Assembly (NCBI GenBank): GCA_045600045.1
Contig: JAZRXD010000103.1
Coordinates: 1 to 9,122, forward strand
Direction: 5' to 3'
Origin: UBA1715 sp045600045
GTDB lineage: Bacteria > Bacteroidota > Bacteroidia > Bacteroidales > UBA1715
Length of the DNA: 9,122 bases
The number at the start of each line of letters is the position of its first letter. Positions within the stretch are counted from its first letter, which is position 1. The notes under the pieces were generated by a model. The model worked only from the letters and a program-made list of their open reading frames with translations, searched no databases and had not been told where the DNA came from. Below are positions 1 to 4,903 of the stretch, piece after piece. A program made the position numbers and the translations under genes.

Positions 1-219
1 GGTTACTGTTTTATTCTTAAGGGAAAAAAAGATGATAATGACGTTATAACCATATTGTATAGTGAATCTAGACAAAATCGTAACTCATCAAAAATATACA
101 ACTATGATGATATATGGAATTTTATAGGAGAACGCAAAAAAGATCTTCGAGATATATGTGTTATAGATGATTCAATAGACGAGTCGATATACAAACAACC
201 ATTAAAGATATATATATAG
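1..219 (+). CDS. 3' end of an unrecognised gene (partial)
   Basis: Reading frame 1 is open from the first base to a TAG at 217-219, giving 72 residues with no start in the window, so the 5' part lies outside. I do not recognise the protein. The tail is polar and rich in Lys, Asp, Ile and Tyr. It has no membrane segment, signal peptide or cysteine motif, and it ends in QPLKIYI. Codon use is strongly AT-rich (ATA, AAA, GAT, TAT), clearly more so than in the rimP-nusA-infB genes, which would fit an accessory or acquired gene. No intrinsic terminator is visible just after the stop. An uninterrupted 72-codon frame reaching the window edge in such AT-rich DNA is moderate evidence that it is coding. 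Confidence 0.5.
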   Translation, partial: GYCFILKGKKDDNDVITILYSESRQNRNSSKIYNYDDIWNFIGERKKDLRDICVIDDSIDESIYKQPLKIYI

Positions 220-647
220 ACATTTTAGCATAATAGTTTAGAGTTTTTCCATCCTGATTTAACCCTCGGAAAGCCAACATTTGTTTGGTAGCGGACGGTA
301 ATTTATCCAATCAAGGGCTTTTTTTCGTGGTTCGGATTGTGTTATGGAAAATTTTTTAGTGAAAAATAGGCCTTTTTTACTAAATATCCATAAATAAATG
401 TAAATACTGATACCATTTTGAGCAAAAACGGTTGCAAAAATCAATGATGTGGAAGTTTTTACAATTTTTTGTGTTGCAAAAAGTGTATATATTTGCGAAA
501 CCATAAGGAAAATGAACCGCAATATTTCTTCATCTTTCTGTTTCTAAATTCGTGTCATGAGCGTTTTGATAAGTTATGTGGTGTTGTGTATGTATTTATT
601 ACGTACTCAAGAGGTAGTAAGAGTGGCGCGGTTGTTTCCTATGGTTA
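220..647. other. AT-rich intergenic region, no convincing gene
   Basis: About 430 bases lie between the stop of the left partial gene and the convergent stop of the barrel protein. The DNA is AT-rich. It holds a good promoter-like site facing right (468-495) and a possible 32-codon frame (557-655), listed separately. It also holds an AT-rich 12-bp inverted repeat with one G-T pair (355-366 and 373-384), with no T tract on either side. An 87-codon minus-strand frame at 259-522 exists, but it uses a TTG start, is low in complexity and matches nothing I know. I see no clear terminator for either converging transcript. Confidence 0.6.
468..495 (+). promoter_or_regulatory. Candidate Bacteroidetes sigma-ABfr promoter (orphan)
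   Basis: A TTTG at 468-471 is followed after 16 bases by TATATTTG at 488-495. This -7 box is identical to the one ahead of rimP. The spacing is one base shorter than at the rimP promoter and two shorter than at the rRNA promoter in this window. Transcription would run right from roughly position 500. No established gene lies in that direction: the RNA would cross two tiny frames (512-547 and 557-655) and then run antisense into the 3' end of the barrel gene. The surrounding DNA is AT-rich, so a chance match is possible. Confidence 0.4.
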
Positions 648-655
648 TTATATAA
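557..655 (+). CDS. Possible 32-residue hydrophobic peptide
   Basis: This short frame runs from an ATG at 557 to a TAA at 653-655 and lies about 60 bases downstream of the promoter-like site at 468-495. The peptide begins MSVLISYVVLCMYLLRTQ. That is one plausible membrane-spanning helix of about 14 residues, followed by a basic stretch with three arginines and a second hydrophobic end (LFPMVII). This layout resembles small membrane peptides, including type I toxins, but nothing identifies it as one. No Shine-Dalgarno sequence precedes it, which is common in Bacteroidetes. Its last 8 bases overlap, on the opposite strand, the 3' end of the barrel gene. A second tiny frame (512-547, MNRNISSSFCF) precedes it. 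Both could be chance. Confidence 0.18.
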   Translation: MSVLISYVVLCMYLLRTQEVVRVARLFPMVII

Positions 656-1208
656 TGTTCCATTTCCCCGACAACCACAATACGAAATTTCGATATCTGT
701 CGGCAATTTGAATGATTGAATACGAACAACGTGCATCGATTTTAAATTGTGGGAAAATGGCATATTCCAAACCTCCGCAAATTTGTGTGTCGAGACGGGT
801 GAAATTGTTTGATTTTTGCGTGAGTTTGTTCACTGTGAGATTTTCGTATGCCTTTATCGACAGTATTGGTCCAACGAATATACCAAATTCCGACTGCTTT
901 GTTGGATAGCATTTGAAAATTATAGCCGCATCGACATATCCAGCCGTGAGTTTGAAATCGTGGGTTTTATTTGCTGAACCTTTTTGCGAGAATCCTAACT
1001 CAAACGCTGGCCTAAAGACTTGCGAAATTGATTTCTCCACGAAAACTCCACCCGTTACACCAATACGATGGAATCCATCGGTTTCGTCGCCGTTGACCTG
1101 ACTGGTGGTGAAACCGCCATACACACCTCCGTTGAAAGTACTTTGTTGTGCATTGATGCATCCTACACAGCAAAGCAACATCGCAATCAACAGAATACAT
1201 CTACGCAT
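648..1208 (-). CDS. Small outer-membrane beta-barrel protein (PorT/OMP_b-brl_2 type)
   Basis: The 186-residue product starts with a signal peptide (hydrophobic core ILLIAMLLCCVG, likely cleavage INA|QQS after residue 20, the Ala-Gln junction usual in Bacteroidetes). The mature part alternates short amphipathic strands and turns. Landmarks are GGVYGGFTTSQVNGD near 27-41, an EKSISQVFRPAFELGFSQKG stretch near 58-77, YVDAAIIFKCYP near 91-102, and FGIFVGPILSIKA near 108-120. These match the layout of the outer-membrane beta-barrel family that includes PorT. It is predicted to sit in the outer membrane; its substrate or role is unknown. The protein ends WLSGKWNII rather than in a terminal Phe, so the last strand may close at Trp183. 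Its ATG lies inside the 3' end of the upstream VanZ gene (8-base overlap), which suggests translational coupling. It is the last gene of the three-gene operon, and I see no terminator behind it. Confidence 0.75.
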   Translation of the reverse strand: MRRCILLIAMLLCCVGCINAQQSTFNGGVYGGFTTSQVNGDETDGFHRIGVTGGVFVEKSISQVFRPAFELGFSQKGSANKTHDFKLTAGYVDAAIIFKCYPTKQSEFGIFVGPILSIKAYENLTVNKLTQKSNNFTRLDTQICGGLEYAIFPQFKIDARCSYSIIQIADRYRNFVLWLSGKWNII

Positions 1209-1581
1209 TGGCGTTCTTTTTACGGAGATAGAAAAATATCATGGCGCCGCCCAACAATGCACCTAAACTATTGGCTACAAAGTCGGCGAAGTCTGCCGTG
1301 CGTGAACTGAGTATAGGTTGTAGAATTTCAATGGCGCCACTCAACGCACTCACGGCAATTACCGTGATGATAAAGAATTTTGACGTGATAGCGAAGAAAT
1401 TACGGCTGTTCCATAAAAAGAGGAACGCAAGACCGAAATACATACATCCATGCACAATTTTATCTTGATGCGGAAATAGGTACAATTTAGGGCTGATGCT
1501 GCTCGATGACATGAAACTGGCAATAAAAATACCTATAAGCCAAATGATGGTAGGTATATATTTGTAGAGTTTTATTCCCAT
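1201..1581 (-). CDS. VanZ-family integral membrane protein
   Basis: This 126-residue membrane protein has four predicted helices, at about 8-25, 43-58, 64-84 and 103-119. It shows the VanZ-family marks: SSSS at 25-28 after the first helix, DKIVHGCMYFGLA from Asp40 with His44, and Glu85, Gln88, Arg94, Asp97, Asp100 and Asn104 spaced as in the family pattern E..Q....R..D..D...N..G. VanZ was named for low-level teicoplanin resistance, but most homologues have no proven role, so no resistance function is claimed here. The full length fits the family. The start codon overlaps the end of the thioredoxin gene by 10 bases, and the stop overlaps the start of the barrel gene by 8, so all three are probably made from one mRNA. 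The C-terminus (RKKNANA) is basic, consistent with a cytoplasmic end. Confidence 0.85.
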   Translation of the reverse strand: MGIKLYKYIPTIIWLIGIFIASFMSSSSISPKLYLFPHQDKIVHGCMYFGLAFLFLWNSRNFFAITSKFFIITVIAVSALSGAIEILQPILSSRTADFADFVANSLGALLGGAMIFFYLRKKNANA

Positions 1582-2936
1582 TTCAAGCGCGAAAGAGTTT
1601 TGTAGAATTCATCCACTTCGATAGGCTTAGCAACTATTTTGCCCGCTTGCATCATATAAATGGTAGGAGTGGCGTATATGTAGTACGATTCGGCTAACTC
1701 GCCGTCCCATCCGTTGGTGTCGATTAAATTACGCGATTTTGCGAATTTCGGATGTTGGTCTAAGAACCTCTCCCAATCGTTTGTAGTGGTATCCAGTGCC
1801 ATAGTTACCAATTTATATTTCGGTTTGTCGAGCGAAGCATAATGGTCTATGATTTTAGGCAAAGCATCTACACAGTGGCTGCACCAAGTAGCCCAGAATA
1901 TCAACACCACATTCTCGGTAGTGAAATTGATGTCTTTCTGGTAGTTCATGGCCGTAAGTATGTCAAGCGGAGCCATTTTCCCTACGGCCAATTCGGTATT
2001 GCTGAGTGCCTTGCGGTGCAATGTGGTCTGCTCGTCATTGCTGCATGAATTTTGGGCAAGATATTTCTGCGAAATGTAGGTGACGATTTCGTTTGCGCTC
2101 ATTGATTCAAAACCGCCAAGCAGATAGTTCACAATGAATTCGTAGGTACGTTGGTTTACCGATGCCTTTGCCATAATGGTATCGACAGCCGACATAAATA
2201 TGGCGTTTTTGTTGGACTGCTGGATTTGTTGCGAGAACACCGACAAATAATGGATGGCGGCGGTAGTGAACACGTCGGAATAGATGAGGGTTGTGTCGTT
2301 GAAATCAACATCGTCGAAATAGTGCGCCTTGAGAAATGTATTCTTTTCGGATTGTGAAAGCAACATAGGCGGAGCTGGAGTGACCGACGACTTTATGACT
2401 TTCCATGCGTAGGTGTCCTTCCCTCGCTCGTAGAGACTGGCAATGTCGCTGGAATATTGTTGTAACAGACGGATATATTCAGATTCGGCCTGTTCGCGGA
2501 AATCATCGCCCACGTAGTTGTCGTAAATCATTTCGAGCAATCCCATTTGATCGACGAACACTGCATCTTTTGACAAAAATTGATAGTATAAATCGTTTTC
2601 CTTCGACGAATACACCTGAATGTATGCGTTTGGATTGATGGCCTCGGTGGCAAGAATCACATTTTCTTTGTTGAATATGAACGGCACTTCGGCGTTATTC
2701 AGTTGCGGAAAAATGAATTTGTAGAACCCTGTTTCGTCTTCGTCAGTCATAGTAGTCTTGAACAAGCCGTATCTGTCGGCGGTGAGTGTGTCGGTGAGAA
2801 TAGACAAATCTCCTTCAACCTTGGTTAAATAGGTGGTTTGCCCACCAAAGCCGTTCACGGCAAGCGAAATAGTGTATTCGGTAGCGAAAGCGCCTAACCA
2901 AAAAAACGTAAGAATAAGTGTATTAAGTAGTTTCAT
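1572..2936 (-). CDS. Secreted TlpA-like thiol-disulfide protein with large N-terminal region
   Basis: The 454-residue protein begins with a signal peptide (MKLLNTLILTFFWLGAFA, likely cleaved before TEYT), so it probably works in the periplasm. The C-terminal part, about 318-454, is a thioredoxin fold. It has a TlpA-like lead-in (VGKMAPLDIL), the strand VVLIFWATW, the redox pair Cys352-Ser-His-Cys355 and the cis-proline Pro424 in YATPTIYM. The Cys-Ser-His-Cys pair is an active dithiol type. Residues 20-120 resemble the DUF4369-like beta domain often fused to Bacteroidetes TlpA proteins, and 125-310 are mainly helical, perhaps DUF5106-like; both are inferences from general appearance. It likely reduces or rearranges disulfides in envelope proteins. 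It is the first gene of an operon with VanZ and barrel genes. A weak promoter match (TTTG at 2977-2974, TAGAGTTT at 2952-2945 on the minus strand) would leave almost no leader. Confidence 0.85.
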   Translation of the reverse strand: MKLLNTLILTFFWLGAFATEYTISLAVNGFGGQTTYLTKVEGDLSILTDTLTADRYGLFKTTMTDEDETGFYKFIFPQLNNAEVPFIFNKENVILATEAINPNAYIQVYSSKENDLYYQFLSKDAVFVDQMGLLEMIYDNYVGDDFREQAESEYIRLLQQYSSDIASLYERGKDTYAWKVIKSSVTPAPPMLLSQSEKNTFLKAHYFDDVDFNDTTLIYSDVFTTAAIHYLSVFSQQIQQSNKNAIFMSAVDTIMAKASVNQRTYEFIVNYLLGGFESMSANEIVTYISQKYLAQNSCSNDEQTTLHRKALSNTELAVGKMAPLDILTAMNYQKDINFTTENVVLIFWATWCSHCVDALPKIIDHYASLDKPKYKLVTMALDTTTNDWERFLDQHPKFAKSRNLIDTNGWDGELAESYYIYATPTIYMMQAGKIVAKPIEVDEFYKTLSRLKWE

Positions 2937-2991
2937 TTCTTGATAAACTCTAAAAAACTTTGCCGAAATTAAACAAAAACGAGCAATTTCT

Positions 2992-3020
2992 TTTGCTTTA
3001 ATGAAAATTAGTTATATTTG
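2992..3020 (+). promoter_or_regulatory. Promoter of the rimP-nusA-infB operon
   Basis: A TTTG (-33 box) at 2992-2995 and TATATTTG (-7 box, exact TAnnTTTG) at 3013-3020 are separated by 17 bases. This is the pattern recognised by the Bacteroidetes primary sigma factor. Transcription should start at about 3025-3028, some 60 bases ahead of the rimP ATG. The site lies in the divergent gap between the minus-strand thioredoxin operon and rimP, and it is the only good match facing right there. Confidence 0.75.
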
Positions 3021-3041
3021 CATCGTGATTTTAACTGATAT

Positions 3042-3070
3042 GAGGGGACGATAAAGTCCCCTCTTTTTTT
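3042..3070 (+). terminator. Promoter-proximal intrinsic terminator / attenuator ahead of rimP
   Basis: GAGGGGAC (3042-3049) pairs perfectly with GTCCCCTC (3056-3063) across the loop GATAAA, and seven T residues follow (3064-3070). On the + strand this is a textbook Rho-independent terminator. It begins only about 16 bases after the expected transcription start and ends 15 bases before the rimP ATG. No + strand gene lies upstream that it could close, and on the minus strand it lacks a T tract. It should therefore act on the rimP operon's own transcript, giving either a roughly 45-nt terminated RNA or regulated readthrough. There is no room for a leader peptide. It could instead be mainly a 5' stabilising hairpin. 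Confidence 0.75.
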
Positions 3071-3085
3071 GTACTAGGTAAGAAA

Positions 3086-3565
3086 ATGGCGATAGAAAAA
3101 GAGAAAATAGAATCTTTGGTGATGAAGTTTGCGGAAGGAAGCGATATGTTTTTGGTATCGTTGTCCATATCGTCGGCAAATGTCATTATGGTGGAGGTTG
3201 ACGCCGATTCTTCGGTTGACATTGACAAATGTGTTGAATTGAGTAATTTTATAGAAAGCAATCTCGACCGCGATAAAGAAGACTTTGAGTTGACCGTTTC
3301 GTCGGTTAGTCTATCAGAACCATTTAAAGTACGTCGCCAGTATTTGAAGAACGTGGGAAAATTGGTGACGGTGACCACTGCGGCACGAAAATATCAGGGC
3401 GAATTACTTGCCGTGACCGACGAATCGGTGACGGTGAAACATAAAGATGTGGTGAAAGTGCCACCAAAAAATAAGAAGAAGGAAATGGAATTTATAACAG
3501 AAATTCCGTTCACCGACATACAAAAAACAGAATGTGTAATCATGTTCAAAAATAAAATAATCTAA
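3086..3565 (+). CDS. rimP: Ribosome maturation factor RimP
   Basis: RimP helps mature the 30S ribosomal subunit by binding it before translation begins. The 159-residue length is normal for the family. The N-terminal alpha/beta domain (about 1-82) carries EVDADSSVDIDKCVELSNFIE (37-57) and the family signature DFELTVSSVSLSEPFK (66-81), close to the usual V-S-S-x-x-L-x-x-P. The C-terminal SH3-like domain (about 84-159) has RRQYLKNVGK (83-92) and a basic loop PPKNKKKE (126-133). The ATG at 3086 is preferred because it lies just after the attenuator and keeps the whole N-terminal domain; upstream there is only a weak AGG (3076-3078). It is the first gene of rimP-nusA-infB, with 31 bases to nusA. 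Position ahead of nusA is the usual order in bacteria and supports the call. Confidence 0.95.
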   Translation: MAIEKEKIESLVMKFAEGSDMFLVSLSISSANVIMVEVDADSSVDIDKCVELSNFIESNLDRDKEDFELTVSSVSLSEPFKVRRQYLKNVGKLVTVTTAARKYQGELLAVTDESVTVKHKDVVKVPPKNKKKEMEFITEIPFTDIQKTECVIMFKNKII

Positions 3566-3596
3566 ATTTTAGTATCAAAAAAACAATTGTAAAGCG

Positions 3597-4859
3597 ATGA
3601 AAGTAGAACATCAAAATTTGGCAGATGCTTTTTCAGAATTTAAGATTGATAAGAATATCAATCGTCCTACTATGCAAAAAATTTTGGAAGAAGTTTTAGG
3701 TAATTTGTTGAAACGTAAATTCAATATCGAAGACGACGAAGCAATCCAAAAGAATTTCAACATTATTATAAATGTTGATAAAGGTGACTTTGAAATTTGG
3801 CATAACCGTGAAGTTGTTGCCGACGATGATTTTGAAGATGCTTTGAGTCAGATTTCGCTTTCAGACGCACAAAAAATTGATGCAGATTTCGAAATAGGTG
3901 AAGACGTAACCGATAAAATCAGTATTGAAGATTTCGGTCGCCGCGAAGTTCTTTCTATCCGTCAGAATTTGATTTCGAGAATCATGGATTTGGAGAAAAA
4001 CAACATCTACGAAAAATACAAAGACCAAATCGGTGAAATCGTTACTGGCGAAGTTTACCAAGTTTGGAAAAAGGAAATCCTTATCCTTGACGACGAAAGA
4101 AATGAATTGTATTTGCCGAAATCGGAACAAATTCCATCTGATTTCTTCCGCAAAGGAGATTCTGTAAGAGGTGTTGTCGCACGCGTTGAAATGAAAAATG
4201 GCAGTCCGCTTGTAATCATTTCGAGAACATCGCCATATTTCTTGGAAAGATTGTTCGAATTTGAAGTTCCTGAAATTTTCGACGGACTTATCACTATAAA
4301 GAAAATTGTTCGCATACCAGGAGAAAAGGCGAAAGTTGCCGTTGAATCATACGACGACCGCATTGATCCAGTAGGAGCTTGCGTAGGTATGAAGGGATCG
4401 CGTATTCATGGAATTGTTCGTGAATTGAAGAACGAAAACATTGATGTGATAAACTTCTCCAACAATCCACAATTGTACATTCAACGTGCGTTGAGTCCAG
4501 CAAAAATCACTTCTATCAATATTGACGAAGCAAAAAAACGTGCCGAAGTATATATGAGCCCTGACCAAGTTTCGTTGGCAATCGGTAAAGGTGGAGCAAA
4601 CATCAAATTGGCTATCCAGTTGACAGGCTACGATATTGAAGTTTATCGTGACAATGCAGAACAGGAAGAAGATGTAGATTTGGAAGAATTCAACGACGAA
4701 ATCGACGAATGGGTAATCAAAGAATTCCAAAAAGTTGGTTGCGATACAGCTAAGAGCGTATTGCGTTTGAGCAAGGAAGAATTGCTGAAACGTACCGATT
4801 TGGAAGAAGAAACAATCGACGATGTATTGAGAATTTTGAAAGAAGAATTCGAAGACTAA
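3597..4859 (+). CDS. nusA: Transcription termination/antitermination factor NusA
   Basis: NusA binds RNA polymerase and nascent RNA, controls pausing and termination, and takes part in rRNA antitermination complexes. The 420 residues show the usual order. The N-terminal polymerase-binding domain covers about 1-130. The S1 domain starts at about Gly146 (GEIVTGEVYQVWKK). KH1 follows, with SYDDRIDPVGACVGMKGSRI and its GMKG loop at 264-267. KH2 follows, with the IGKGG loop at 329-333. A short acidic helix-hairpin-helix-like tail occupies about 365-420 (EEFNDEIDEW, VLRLSKEELLKRTDL). Only one such C-terminal unit is present, so it is shorter than E. coli NusA (495), as is normal outside the Proteobacteria. 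It lies 31 bases after rimP and 44 before infB and is probably cotranscribed. NusA itself may control the attenuator in its own operon leader; that is inference. Confidence 0.97.
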   Translation: MKVEHQNLADAFSEFKIDKNINRPTMQKILEEVLGNLLKRKFNIEDDEAIQKNFNIIINVDKGDFEIWHNREVVADDDFEDALSQISLSDAQKIDADFEIGEDVTDKISIEDFGRREVLSIRQNLISRIMDLEKNNIYEKYKDQIGEIVTGEVYQVWKKEILILDDERNELYLPKSEQIPSDFFRKGDSVRGVVARVEMKNGSPLVIISRTSPYFLERLFEFEVPEIFDGLITIKKIVRIPGEKAKVAVESYDDRIDPVGACVGMKGSRIHGIVRELKNENIDVINFSNNPQLYIQRALSPAKITSINIDEAKKRAEVYMSPDQVSLAIGKGGANIKLAIQLTGYDIEVYRDNAEQEEDVDLEEFNDEIDEWVIKEFQKVGCDTAKSVLRLSKEELLKRTDLEEETIDDVLRILKEEFED

Positions 4860-4903
4860 CCCTTTGTTGAACAACCAAAAGATAAAAGCAATTTAAATAG
4901 AAT

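Noticed and set aside
355..384. 12-bp AT-rich inverted repeat as a terminator
   Set aside because: The stem is almost all A-T with one G-T pair, and no T tract follows on either strand, so termination is not supported.
259..522. 87-codon minus-strand frame in the left intergenic region
   Set aside because: It uses a TTG start and has no recognisable domain or promoter. In AT-rich DNA such frames arise by chance, and it runs antisense across the better promoter-like site.
1201..1581. Glycopeptide resistance gene
   Set aside because: VanZ-family membership alone does not show resistance. No other van genes are present, and the operon partners point to general envelope functions.
3026..3085. 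Riboswitch or leader-peptide attenuator ahead of rimP
   Set aside because: The leader is only about 60 bases and almost all of it is the terminator hairpin; there is no room for an aptamer or a leader frame.
4347..4874. 175-codon minus-strand frame opposite nusA
   Set aside because: It is a shadow of nusA with Phe/Cys-rich nonsense composition; the + strand reads a complete NusA with KH motifs.
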